NCBI GenBank assembly: GCA_045600585.1
Contig: JAZRYE010000004.1
Coordinates: 1 to 64,000 of the forward strand
Reading direction: 5' to 3'
DNA length: 64,000 nucleotides
Source of the DNA: JAZRYE01 sp045600585
GTDB lineage: Bacteria > Bacillota_I > Bacilli_A > RFN20 > CAG-826
Each line of letters begins with the position of its first letter. The stretch's first letter is position 1. The position numbers and the translations under genes were made by a program. Positions 8,459 to 17,296 of the stretch are shown here, in pieces. Under the pieces are notes generated by a model. It saw nothing but the letters and a program-made list of their open reading frames with translations, was not told the origin of the DNA and searched no databases.

Positions 8459-10669
8459 ATGGAAAACGAAAAGAAATTACCAATTAACGGTGGATATCCA
8501 CTTCACACATTCGAGGACGTAGAAAAAGTCTACATGCTCTATATTTCTAATGCTCAAGATAGAGCACAAATTAAAAAGGCATATGATTTTATCATTGCTA
8601 AACACGAAGGACAAAAAAGAAAAAGTGGTGAACCTTATTACCATCACCTTATCGAAGTAGCCTATATTTTAGCGGAACTTACTTGCGGCCCAGAAACAAT
8701 TATGGCTGGCTTATTACACGATGTTGTTGAGGACACAGATGTAGAAATCGGCGATATTGAAAAAGGCTGGGGTAGTGAAGTTGCAAAGATTGTTGACGCT
8801 TTAACAAAAATTCAACGTTTAAAGCTTTCAAAGATTTCTGCTGAAGAATTTGAAGCTGAAGATCATAGAAAGATTTTCCTTGGCATGGCTAAAGATGTCC
8901 GTGTCATCATTGTCAAACTCGCTGATAGACTCCATAACATGCGTACTTTAGGTGCATTATCTCCTGAAAGACAACAAGCTCTTTCTAAAGAAACACTTGA
9001 AATATTTGCTCCTATTGCTCACCGCTTAGGTCTTGATGTTATTAAATCTGAATTAGAAGATTTATGTCTTAAATATCTTGAACCAGAAAAGTTCAATGAA
9101 ATTTCTAACTTACTTTCCAAAAAAGCAAGGACAATGAATAAATCTCTTGACGGTTTAAAGAAAAGACTTGCTGATATTTTATTCGAAAATAATATTCCTT
9201 TTGAAATATCCGCGCGTGTAAAGTCTATTTATTCTATTTATCGTAAGATGTATATTAAAGGACATCCGTTCGATGAAATTTACGACATTCTCGCTCTTCG
9301 TATTATCACTGATAGCGAAATTCAATGTTATGAAATATTAGGTCTGATTCATAAAACCTATAAACCTGTTCCTGGCAGATTTAAGGATTATATTGCTATG
9401 CCTAAACCAAATATGTATCAATCGCTTCATACAACAATTGTTTCTGGTGATGGTAACTTCTATGAAGTTCAAATCAGAACAAAAGAGATGGATGAAGTTG
9501 CAGAAACCGGCATTGCTGCTCACTGGGCATATAAAGAAGGCGGATATAACTCAAGACAAGAACAAGAAGAAATTGAAAATAAATTGCACTGGTTTAGAGA
9601 CTTTGTCTCTATTTCAAATGATGGAGCGCAAGAAAATGCTTCTGAATATATGAATGATTTAACTCATGATATCTTCGAAGCTAATGTCTATGTATTTACT
9701 CCTAAGGGCAAGGTCATTGAACTTCCTAGTGGTTCTACTCCAGTTGATTTTGCTTATCGAATCCATTCACGTGTTGGCGATCAAACAGTTGGCGCTTTAG
9801 TTAACGGCATCCTCGTTCCACTTAACACAATGCTTAAGACTGGTGACATGATTGAAATTAAAACTTCAAAAGCCTCACCTGGACCAAGCGAAGGCTGGCT
9901 TGACTTTGTCAAGAGTAGCGCTGCTAAATCAGCAATTAAGAAATATGTAGCTAAAAAGAATGCAGAGCTTTTAAGAGAAGAGAAAATCAATAAAGGTAAA
10001 CAATCTTGTATTGATGCTTTCCGTGATAGGGCAGTTGAAGAAGATGAGATGATGAAATATCTCACTGATCCAAAGCTTCTTGAATATTACGAAGTTGAAA
10101 ACGTTGATGAGCTATTTATTTGCGTTTCAAATAGAAAGCCAACAGCGTCCGCAATCATTGAATACTTGCATATTAAAAGACCTGTCGTTATTCCACAAGG
10201 TGGAAAAATTAAAACAAAGACTGGTGATCAATGTCCTGTTTATTGCCAAGGCGTTGGATCTATTGCCTTAAATCTTGCTCCATGTTGCACTCCAATTCCA
10301 GGAGATGACATCATTGGTTATATTACAAGAGGCAAAGGCATCACGGTCCATAGAAGGAGCTGTCCAAACGTTTTAAGAGAAAATGAAAGACTTATTGACG
10401 TCTATTGGAGAGACGATTTGGAATATTCAACTCATCCAGTCGACATTACAATCGAATCTTTGGATAGACCAAACTTATTAGTTGAAATTGTTAATTGCTT
10501 AACAAGTTCTAAAGTATCCATTAATTCAATTCATGCAAGAGTTGCAAGTAATGGTAGCGCTATCTTCAGCGCAACAATTCTTGTCAGCGACGCAAAACGA
10601 TTGTCAGATATATTCAATATATTACATAACGTTCCAGGCGTTTATAACGTCTCGAGAGTTATTCATTAA
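8459..10669 (+). CDS. rel: Bifunctional (p)ppGpp synthase/hydrolase Rel
   Basis: The 736-residue long-form RelA/SpoT homologue makes and destroys the alarmone (p)ppGpp in response to uncharged tRNA on the ribosome. The N-terminal HD hydrolase has its metal motif intact (HDVVEDT, His87-Asp88 and Glu91-Asp92). The synthetase domain has the KDYIAMPKPN and YQSLHT segments and the EVQIRT motif. A TGS domain (about 400-460), a zinc-finger-like helical segment with Cys residues near 607 and 614, and a C-terminal ACT domain follow. Intact HD residues argue for a bifunctional enzyme, the usual single Rel of Bacillota. It is followed after 14 bp by hisS, as in many Bacillota. Confidence 0.96.
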   Translation: MENEKKLPINGGYPLHTFEDVEKVYMLYISNAQDRAQIKKAYDFIIAKHEGQKRKSGEPYYHHLIEVAYILAELTCGPETIMAGLLHDVVEDTDVEIGDIEKGWGSEVAKIVDALTKIQRLKLSKISAEEFEAEDHRKIFLGMAKDVRVIIVKLADRLHNMRTLGALSPERQQALSKETLEIFAPIAHRLGLDVIKSELEDLCLKYLEPEKFNEISNLLSKKARTMNKSLDGLKKRLADILFENNIPFEISARVKSIYSIYRKMYIKGHPFDEIYDILALRIITDSEIQCYEILGLIHKTYKPVPGRFKDYIAMPKPNMYQSLHTTIVSGDGNFYEVQIRTKEMDEVAETGIAAHWAYKEGGYNSRQEQEEIENKLHWFRDFVSISNDGAQENASEYMNDLTHDIFEANVYVFTPKGKVIELPSGSTPVDFAYRIHSRVGDQTVGALVNGILVPLNTMLKTGDMIEIKTSKASPGPSEGWLDFVKSSAAKSAIKKYVAKKNAELLREEKINKGKQSCIDAFRDRAVEEDEMMKYLTDPKLLEYYEVENVDELFICVSNRKPTASAIIEYLHIKRPVVIPQGGKIKTKTGDQCPVYCQGVGSIALNLAPCCTPIPGDDIIGYITRGKGITVHRRSCPNVLRENERLIDVYWRDDLEYSTHPVDITIESLDRPNLLVEIVNCLTSSKVSINSIHARVASNGSAIFSATILVSDAKRLSDIFNILHNVPGVYNVSRVIH

Positions 10670-10683
10670 GAAAGGGGAAAATT

Positions 10684-12036
10684 ATGACTGTAAATAACGT
10701 AAAAGGCACACACGATATCATGGGTGAAGAAGCTAGAGCTTTCTTTGCTGTTGAGAGTTTGTTACGTGAATGTGCTGAAGCATTCGCTTATAGCGAAGTT
10801 AGACCTCCAGTCCTTGAATACAGCGAGGTATTTGTTCGTGGTGTAGGTGAATCAAGCGATATCGTTAGAAAAGAAATGTACACTTTTGAAGATAAAGGTG
10901 GACGTATGAATACACTTCGTCCTGAATTCACAGCAGGCATTATGCGTCTTGTTGTTCAGAACAAATTATTATTTACTAACGAATTGCCATTAAAACTTTA
11001 TTATGACGGTCCTGTATTTAGATACGAGAGACCTCAATTAGGAAGATATCGTCAATTCAACCAATTCGGTGTTGAATCAGTTGGATGTACAAATCCAATG
11101 AATGATGTTGAAGTTATCTCTTTAGCATATTCAATGCTTATGGCACTAGGTTTAGAAAATGTCAAAGTTAAAATCAATACATTAGGCGATGATGAATCTA
11201 GAACAAATTATAAGGTTGCATTGAAGGAATACTTTGGAAAACATATTAAAAATATGTGTCCTGACTGCAAACAACGTTTTGAAATCAATCCTCTAAGAAT
11301 TCTTGACTGCAAAGTTCCAGAAGATCAAGAGATTGTTAAAGACGCTCCTAAGATGTCTGACTATTTATCAGAAACAGCAAAAGAAAAGTTTGCATTTGTT
11401 CTCGATGCATTAGAAGGATTAGAAATTCCTTATGAAGTTGATGACACTTTAGTTAGAGGACTTGATTACTATAGCGATACAGTCTTTGAATTCCATTATA
11501 CAAGCGCGAAAGGCAATAACTATGGTGCAATTGGAGCTGGCGGACATTATGATCGATTAGTCCATGAAATGGGCGGACCTGATCTTCCAGGTGTCGGCTT
11601 CTCATTCGGTGTTGAAAGACTTGTTTCTGTTTTAACAGATGATAACTTATTGCCTTCTGTTGCTAAGAGCGTTGACATCTATGTAATGGCAATGGGTTCT
11701 GAAGCAAAAATGATGGGCATGCAAGCCGCAAATGCATTAAGAATGTATGGTGTAGTTGTTGATTATTGCTTTGATGATGTTAAGTTTGGAAATATGTTCA
11801 AACGTGCACAAAAGAAGAATGCTAAATATGCATTAATTATTGGTGATAACGAAGTTAAAGAAGAAAAAACAATTCTTAAAAACTTAGAAACTCAAGAGCA
11901 AATTGAAGTTAACAATTCTGAATTAATCGATAAGGTAATTGAATTACTTGATGGTTCAGAAGGAAATAAAAAAGAATGTGAATGCGATTGTAGCGGTGAA
12001 GAAGGCTGCTGCTGTTGCCATAACAAAGGAGAATAA
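10684..12036 (+). CDS. hisS: Histidyl-tRNA synthetase with a cysteine-rich C-terminal tail
   Basis: This class II synthetase charges tRNA-His. The catalytic core is recognisable by RPEFTAG (motif-2 region), the FRYERPQLGRYRQF segment, the histidine-binding LVRGLDYYSDTVFEF motif and motif 3 (GFSFGVERL). A C-terminal anticodon-binding domain follows (about 328-420). The oddity is the last 25 residues: Cys432, Cys434, Cys436, then Cys442-445 and His446 among acidic residues, far from anything in ordinary HisRS. The tail codons are in frame and end at a TAA that also carries the aspS ribosome binding site. AAAGGGG precedes the ATG. Confidence 0.95.
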   Translation: MTVNNVKGTHDIMGEEARAFFAVESLLRECAEAFAYSEVRPPVLEYSEVFVRGVGESSDIVRKEMYTFEDKGGRMNTLRPEFTAGIMRLVVQNKLLFTNELPLKLYYDGPVFRYERPQLGRYRQFNQFGVESVGCTNPMNDVEVISLAYSMLMALGLENVKVKINTLGDDESRTNYKVALKEYFGKHIKNMCPDCKQRFEINPLRILDCKVPEDQEIVKDAPKMSDYLSETAKEKFAFVLDALEGLEIPYEVDDTLVRGLDYYSDTVFEFHYTSAKGNNYGAIGAGGHYDRLVHEMGGPDLPGVGFSFGVERLVSVLTDDNLLPSVAKSVDIYVMAMGSEAKMMGMQAANALRMYGVVVDYCFDDVKFGNMFKRAQKKNAKYALIIGDNEVKEEKTILKNLETQEQIEVNNSELIDKVIELLDGSEGNKKECECDCSGEEGCCCCHNKGE

Positions 12037-12044
12037 GCAAAAAT

Positions 12045-13775
12045 ATGGAAAGAACATGTAGAAATACTGAATTATCCATCGCTAATGTCGGACAAGAAGT
12101 AACTCTTGTTGGCTGGGTTAGCAAAAGAAGAAACTTAGGATCCATTCTCTTTATTGATCTTAGAGATCGTTCAGGCATCATTCAAATCATGGTTCCTGAT
12201 ACAGAAAATGTACCTGATATTCGTAATGAATATGTTATTCAAGTTGTTGGTACTGTTAACAAAAGAGAAGTCGCAAATCCTAAGATGAAAACAGGAGAAA
12301 TTGAAATTATTGCTAAGACTATCAAGGTAGTTAATACAGCAAAAACAACTCCAATTATCATCGCAGATGATACAGACGCATTAGAAGATACAAGACTTAA
12401 ATATCGTTATCTCGATTTACGTCGTCCATGTATGCAAAAATATTTCGACATCCGTGACACAATTAAGATTACGACACATAGTTATCTCCATAACTTAAAG
12501 TTCATTGAAATTGAAACTCCAATGCTTTGTGCATCTTCTCCAGAAGGCGCTAAAGAATATTTAGTTCCATCTAGATTACATCATGGTAGTTTCTATGCAT
12601 TACCTCAATCACCACAAATGTTTAAACAACTTTTAATGGTTGGCGGTTTTGAAAGATATTATCAAATCGCAAGATGCTTCCGTGATGAAGACTTACGTGC
12701 TGATAGACAACCAGACTTCACACAAATCGATATCGAAACATCTTTCCTTGATCAAGATCAATTCTTAGAAATGATGGAAGGATTAGTTCATGAAATATTC
12801 ATGAATACAATCGGATATGATGTTAAGCTTCCATTAAGACAAATGCCTTATTACGAAGCAATGGAACGTTATGGTAGTGATAAACCAGACACAAGATTTG
12901 GTATTGAACTCCATGATTTAAAAGAATTATTCAAAGAAACAACTTTCGAAGCTTATAAAGCCTCTCAAGCAATTAAAGGTATCTGTGTTCCTAATGTTGC
13001 TGATACAACATCAAGAAAAGTCATTGATGGCTTAACTCTTGAAGCTAAGAAGTTCGGTTTAGGCGGTCTCGCAGTCATTAAGGTTGAAAACGGGGAATTA
13101 ACCGGTTCATTTGTAAAATTCCTTTCTGAAGGCGAAAAAGCAGCTTTAATCAAAACTTTTGAAGCAAACAATAATGATATCATTATTATTGCAGCAGGCA
13201 ATTACAATAGAGTTACTCCTTTATTAGGTTCAATTCGTATTAATTATGGACGTAGTTTAGGACTTATTAAGCCAAATACATATGATATCTTATGGGTCGT
13301 TGACTTCCCTATGTATGAAAGAGATATTGAAAGTGGCGCTATTGTTGCAACTCACCATCCATTCACACGTCCAAAGGATGAAGACTTACATTGGTTAGAT
13401 GAAGATCCTACTAAAGCATTAAGCTATGCTTACGACATTGTTATCAATGGCTATGAAGCTGGTGGTGGCACTCTTCGTATTTATGACCAAAACATTCAAA
13501 AGAAAATCTTCAATATTCTTGGATTATCTGATGAAGAAGTTGCTAAGAAATTTGGCTACTTCGTTGATGCTTTACAATATGGCACACCTCCACACTGTGG
13601 CATGGCATTCGGTCTCGATAGACTCGCAATGATCCTTGGCGGAACAGATAATATTCGTGATGTTATTGCCTTCCCTAAGAACCTTGCTGGTGTTTGCCCA
13701 ATGAGTGGCGCTCCAACTGAAGTCACACAACAACAAATTGATGATTTAGGACTTGAAATTAAGAAAGAAGACTAA
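12045..13775 (+). CDS. aspS: Aspartyl-tRNA synthetase, bacterial type
   Basis: This class IIb enzyme attaches aspartate to tRNA-Asp. It has an N-terminal OB-fold anticodon-binding domain (about 15-105), motif 1 and motif 2 (the FRDEDLRADRQPDF segment, typical of AspRS), the bacterial GAD insertion (about 290-400) and motif 3 (GLDRL near the C-terminus). The length of 576 residues is usual. It sits 8 bp behind hisS with AAAGGAG as ribosome binding site, the common Bacillota hisS-aspS pair. A TTATAAAC/GTTTATAA hairpin with a TTT loop lies just after the stop (13779-13797), but no T tract follows on this strand. Confidence 0.96.
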   Translation: MERTCRNTELSIANVGQEVTLVGWVSKRRNLGSILFIDLRDRSGIIQIMVPDTENVPDIRNEYVIQVVGTVNKREVANPKMKTGEIEIIAKTIKVVNTAKTTPIIIADDTDALEDTRLKYRYLDLRRPCMQKYFDIRDTIKITTHSYLHNLKFIEIETPMLCASSPEGAKEYLVPSRLHHGSFYALPQSPQMFKQLLMVGGFERYYQIARCFRDEDLRADRQPDFTQIDIETSFLDQDQFLEMMEGLVHEIFMNTIGYDVKLPLRQMPYYEAMERYGSDKPDTRFGIELHDLKELFKETTFEAYKASQAIKGICVPNVADTTSRKVIDGLTLEAKKFGLGGLAVIKVENGELTGSFVKFLSEGEKAALIKTFEANNNDIIIIAAGNYNRVTPLLGSIRINYGRSLGLIKPNTYDILWVVDFPMYERDIESGAIVATHHPFTRPKDEDLHWLDEDPTKALSYAYDIVINGYEAGGGTLRIYDQNIQKKIFNILGLSDEEVAKKFGYFVDALQYGTPPHCGMAFGLDRLAMILGGTDNIRDVIAFPKNLAGVCPMSGAPTEVTQQQIDDLGLEIKKED

Positions 13776-13787
13776 TCATTATAAACT

Positions 13788-13815
13788 TTGTTTATAAAAA
13801 AACTAGATATATACT
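13788..13815 (+). promoter_or_regulatory. Putative tkt promoter
   Basis: TTGTTT (13788-13793) and TATACT (13810-13815) lie 16 bp apart, and AGGAGAG (13833-13839) precedes the tkt ATG. Two TACTAA hexamers (13812, 13823) overlap or follow the -10. Confidence 0.5.
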
Positions 13816-13844
13816 AAAAAACTACTAATTACAGGAGAGAAAAC

Positions 13845-15821
13845 ATGAATAAAAAAATCGATGAATTAAGCATTGCTACAATTCGTTCATTGTGTATTGA
13901 CGAAATTAATAAAGCAAATTCTGGCCATCCTGGAATGGCTCTTGGCAGTGCCCCAATTCTTTACACTTTATGGACAAGACATTTAGTCAGTGATCCAAAA
14001 AATCCTAAGTGGATTAATAGAGATAGATTCGTTCTATCTGCTGGTCATGCTTCCGCTCTTTTATATTCCTTACTTCATTTAAGTGAATTTGGCGTATCAA
14101 TGGACGATATCAAACAATTTAGACAACTCGGTTCTTTAACACCTGGCCACCCAGAATATAGATGGACACCTGGTGTTGATGCTGGCAGTGGACCTTTAGG
14201 TCAAGGCATTGCTCAAGCCGTTGGTATGGCTATGGCTGAACAATCCATTCAAGCTAACTATCCTGATGGAAAAGAGATTATGAATCACTATACATATGTT
14301 TTATGTGGTGACGGATGCTTAGAAGAAGGCATTTCACAAGAAGCTATCTCTTTAGCAGGACATCAAAAGTTAAATAAACTCATTCTTTTCTACGATGCTA
14401 ATGAAGTTACACTTGATGGTGCTCTCGATTTATCTTTCTCTGAACAAGTTAAAGCAAGATTTGCTGCAAGCGAATGGGATGTTTTAGAAGTAATGGATGG
14501 CAATGACATTGAAGCTATCGATGCTGCAATTGTCAAAGCTAAGAAATCAAATGAAAAACCAACCGTCATTGTTGTTCATACAGTTATCGGCTATGGTTCT
14601 GGTAAACAAGGAACAAACAAAGTCCATGGCGCTCCTTTAGGAGTTGAAGATGGTAAACACGCTAAAGTTGATGTTTATGGTTTCGATCATGAAGACTTCT
14701 ATATTCCACAAGAAGTTTATGAACAATTCAAAAAGACATTCATTGCTAGAGGAGAAAAAGCTTTTGCTGAATATCAATCTAACTTTGAAAAATATAGAAA
14801 AGCTCACAGTATGGAAGCTGAAAGATTTGAATATCTTTCTGAAAACAATGTTGAAAAATACATTCCTGATGTCTACCCAGATTTTGTAGAAGGTAGTTCT
14901 TCATCAACTAGAGTTGCTTCAGGAAAAGCATTAAATGCTTTCATGTTATCTATCCCTAATCTTATCGGTGGATCTGCTGACGTTGCTGGTTCAGTTATGA
15001 CTAAACTTGAAGGTGGCAAAAACTTTGAACCAAAATGTAGAGAAGGACATAACATCAACTGGGGTATTCGTGAATTCGCTATGGCAGCTGCTCAAAACGG
15101 TATGCTTCTCCATGGTGGTGTTAGAACTTATGTTGGCTCATTCTTTGTCTTCACTGATTATTTTAAATCAGCAATTCGTATGGCAGCTTTAAGCAAATTG
15201 CCTGCTATCTATTTATTATCTCACGACTCAATTGCTGTCGGTGAAGATGGACCTACACATCAACCTATCGAACAATTAGCTATGCTAAGAAGTATTCCTA
15301 ACATGCATGTTATTAGACCATGTGATGAAAGAGAAACATACGCAGCATGGATCAATGCACTTAAGAGTCAATTACATCCAACAGCTATCGTTCTTTCTAG
15401 ACAAGGCTTACCACTTATTGCTGGTAGTAGCACAGAAGGTGTAAATAAAGGCGCATATGTTGTTAGTAAAGAGCAAAAAGAAGCTCAATTAATTGTTATT
15501 GCAACAGGCTCTGAAGTTTCTATTGCTGTTGACGCACAAAAGAAACTTTTAGAAAAAGGCATTGATGTTAGAGTTGTTTCAATGCCATCTTGGGAATTAT
15601 TTGAAAAACAAGATGAAGCATACAAAGATAGCGTTTTATCATTACCTTGGGATAAACGTTTATCTGTTGAAATGTTAACAACCTTTGGTTGGGATAGATA
15701 TTCTAAACATCACATTGGTATTGATTGCTTTGGTTCTTCTGCTCCAGCAAAAGATGTCATCAAGCACTTCAAATTTACATCTGAGCATGTTGCTGAAGTT
15801 TGCGAAGGCTTAGTTAAATAG
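13845..15821 (+). CDS. tkt: Transketolase
   Basis: This thiamine-diphosphate enzyme moves two-carbon units between sugar phosphates in the non-oxidative pentose phosphate pathway. The N-terminal domain has GHPGMALG and the GDGCLEEGISQEA thiamine-diphosphate motif. The middle pyrimidine-binding domain has the GVRTYVGSFFVFTDY and HDSIAVGEDGPTHQP segments, and the C-terminal domain covers about 525-658. The length of 658 residues matches the family. Its products (xylulose 5-phosphate, ribose 5-phosphate, glyceraldehyde 3-phosphate) connect with dxs and deoB in the same window. It is a single-gene unit with its own promoter and terminator. Confidence 0.97.
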   Translation: MNKKIDELSIATIRSLCIDEINKANSGHPGMALGSAPILYTLWTRHLVSDPKNPKWINRDRFVLSAGHASALLYSLLHLSEFGVSMDDIKQFRQLGSLTPGHPEYRWTPGVDAGSGPLGQGIAQAVGMAMAEQSIQANYPDGKEIMNHYTYVLCGDGCLEEGISQEAISLAGHQKLNKLILFYDANEVTLDGALDLSFSEQVKARFAASEWDVLEVMDGNDIEAIDAAIVKAKKSNEKPTVIVVHTVIGYGSGKQGTNKVHGAPLGVEDGKHAKVDVYGFDHEDFYIPQEVYEQFKKTFIARGEKAFAEYQSNFEKYRKAHSMEAERFEYLSENNVEKYIPDVYPDFVEGSSSSTRVASGKALNAFMLSIPNLIGGSADVAGSVMTKLEGGKNFEPKCREGHNINWGIREFAMAAAQNGMLLHGGVRTYVGSFFVFTDYFKSAIRMAALSKLPAIYLLSHDSIAVGEDGPTHQPIEQLAMLRSIPNMHVIRPCDERETYAAWINALKSQLHPTAIVLSRQGLPLIAGSSTEGVNKGAYVVSKEQKEAQLIVIATGSEVSIAVDAQKKLLEKGIDVRVVSMPSWELFEKQDEAYKDSVLSLPWDKRLSVEMLTTFGWDRYSKHHIGIDCFGSSAPAKDVIKHFKFTSEHVAEVCEGLVK

Positions 15822-15839
15822 CTGACAAATATACTAATT

Positions 15840-15866
15840 AGCGATGATTAAATTCATCGCTTTTTA
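15840..15866 (+). terminator. Intrinsic terminator after tkt
   Basis: AGCGATGA (15840-15847) pairs with TCATCGCT (15854-15861) around a 6-base loop and is followed by a run of Ts from 15861. Confidence 0.88.
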
Positions 15867-15889
15867 TTTATTCTTGATAATATTTTAGA

Positions 15890-15918
15890 TTGCTTGAAAG
15901 ATATATTTCATATATAGT
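15890..15918 (+). promoter_or_regulatory. Putative promoter of the asp23-nusB-xseAB cluster
   Basis: TTGCTT (15890-15895) is followed after 17 bp by TATAGT (15913-15918). The first ATG with a ribosome binding site (TGGAGA, 15924-15929) is at 15935. Confidence 0.5.
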
Positions 15919-15934
15919 ATTTGTGGAGATTTTT

Positions 15935-16303
15935 ATGGCAAATTACATTTACATTGACAATTACGCGAACAAAGGAAAACTCGGAATATCTGTTTCCACA
16001 TTCAATAGCCTAGTATCTGATGCATTAAATAACATCACAGGTGTTAAGGTTGCAAAGAAAAAGAAAGCTAAAAATATTTTTGAAGACGTTGCTCAAAAGG
16101 TCTTCCAATTAAATAAGCCGGTTAACACAACCATTTCTAACGGTATTGTTCACATCCAAGTTGTTGTTGATGTAATCAAAGGCACAAATCTTCAAGAAGT
16201 TACTAGAATAATTCAAGAAGAAGTTAGCGGTGCAATCCTTCTTGCAACCGAGCAAGTACCATTTGATGTACAAGTCAAAGTAGCTTCAATCATTGAAAAG
16301 TAG
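15935..16303 (+). CDS. Asp23/Gls24-family protein (YqhY-like)
   Basis: The 122-residue cytoplasmic protein belongs to the Asp23/Gls24 (DUF322) family. Its signature is the alternating beta-strand segment around VNTTISNGIVHIQVVVDV and the closing VPFDVQVKV strand. In B. subtilis the member next to nusB is YqhY, linked to fatty-acid synthesis control. In staphylococci Asp23 is tethered to the membrane by AmaP. I took the ATG at 15935 because TGGAGA precedes it and because homologues begin near there; an upstream in-frame start exists but overlaps the likely promoter. It is followed two bases later by a membrane-protein gene that could be its anchor. Confidence 0.82.
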   Translation: MANYIYIDNYANKGKLGISVSTFNSLVSDALNNITGVKVAKKKKAKNIFEDVAQKVFQLNKPVNTTISNGIVHIQVVVDVIKGTNLQEVTRIIQEEVSGAILLATEQVPFDVQVKVASIIEK

Positions 16304-16305
16304 GT

Positions 16306-16875
16306 ATGGCTAGATTAACCAAAAGAAAAACAGCATCATACGTTGAATTGCATAATCGTGCGGTTGAAAGATTTAGAAAATCATCCAGAATCCTTATTTG
16401 GGCAGGCATTTTCAATGTCTTGGGATTGGCAGTTGGTATAGTTCAGATATTTTCTAGTCCAGAGACCGAACACACACTCCCTTTGTATTTCTGCTTTGGA
16501 CTTTTCGACATTTTTTTCAATTTAATAATTAAAGAAATAATAGATTGGTCCAATGCATATGTTGGATTTGGATTAGCTATTTTTGTCGCTATGATTATGT
16601 CAATTGGTGCAATCTTGCTTAGTGTGTTTGCTTCTCAAGGGAGAAAAAGGCCATTAATCATTGCTACTGGATTATATTTTATAGACTGGGTGCTAGTGCT
16701 TATTGCTTATTTCTTAAGTTTAGAAAGCTGGCAAAATCTTATCATGTCGTGTGGCTTCCACCTAATCATCAGCGCTTGCTTAGCTTATGCTATTTATCAG
16801 TACTTTAATGTAATTAATATTGAAAAGCGCTTCGTTAATAAATCAGAATTGGCTGAAGAAACTAAAGGGGAATAA
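16306..16875 (+). CDS. Uncharacterised membrane protein next to Asp23
   Basis: I do not recognise this 189-residue protein. A basic N-terminus of about 27 residues is followed by five likely transmembrane segments: roughly 29-50, 60-80, 86-110, 117-139 and 145-167. A short charged cytoplasmic tail (about 168-189) ends it. No catalytic motif is evident. It lies between an Asp23-family gene and nusB, two bases after the first and one base before the second, so it is in their operon. By analogy with AmaP, which anchors Asp23 in staphylococci but has fewer helices and a different sequence, it might hold the Asp23-like protein at the membrane. That role is inference from position only. Confidence 0.75.
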   Translation: MARLTKRKTASYVELHNRAVERFRKSSRILIWAGIFNVLGLAVGIVQIFSSPETEHTLPLYFCFGLFDIFFNLIIKEIIDWSNAYVGFGLAIFVAMIMSIGAILLSVFASQGRKRPLIIATGLYFIDWVLVLIAYFLSLESWQNLIMSCGFHLIISACLAYAIYQYFNVINIEKRFVNKSELAEETKGE

Positions 16876-16876
16876 T

Positions 16877-17293
16877 ATGGAACAATCAAGAAATCAACAA
16901 AATTATGTCATTATGACAGTCGTCTATGACGAACTAACAGACTACATTTGTTCTGGTGGTAAGACTTTTAGAGATGCAAAAGAATTGATAGCTGAACTTA
17001 GCGAACAACCATATGAACTCGTTAGCGATTACGTTAAGCTCTCTGTCGCAAATTGTCTTAATAATTACGGAAAAATCAAAGAAGCGTTTGAACCACATTT
17101 AAAGAATTGGAAGTGGGATAGATTACCTCTTCTTACTCAAGCAATTCTTTTAATGTCATATGCTCATTTCTACTTTGTAGAAAAGATTGAAAAGAGAATT
17201 GTCATCAGCATTGCTGTTGATCTAGCAAAGAAATATGTTGAAGAAAAGCAAGGAAAGTTTGTCCACGCTATTCTAGATGAGGTTTTAAAATAA
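16877..17293 (+). CDS. nusB: Transcription antitermination protein NusB
   Basis: NusB binds boxA RNA with NusE/S10 and supports antitermination in rRNA operons. The 138-residue all-helical protein shows the family C-terminal half with LLTQAILLMSYAHFYF and ISIAVDLAKKYVEE, where the usual family text is AILRLAVYEL and VVINEAVELAKKYG. I chose the ATG at 16877, preceded by AAAGGGG, rather than the longer upstream-overlapping frame. Position between an Asp23-like gene and xseA matches B. subtilis. Confidence 0.9.
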   Translation: MEQSRNQQNYVIMTVVYDELTDYICSGGKTFRDAKELIAELSEQPYELVSDYVKLSVANCLNNYGKIKEAFEPHLKNWKWDRLPLLTQAILLMSYAHFYFVEKIEKRIVISIAVDLAKKYVEEKQGKFVHAILDEVLK

Positions 17294-17296
17294 AAA

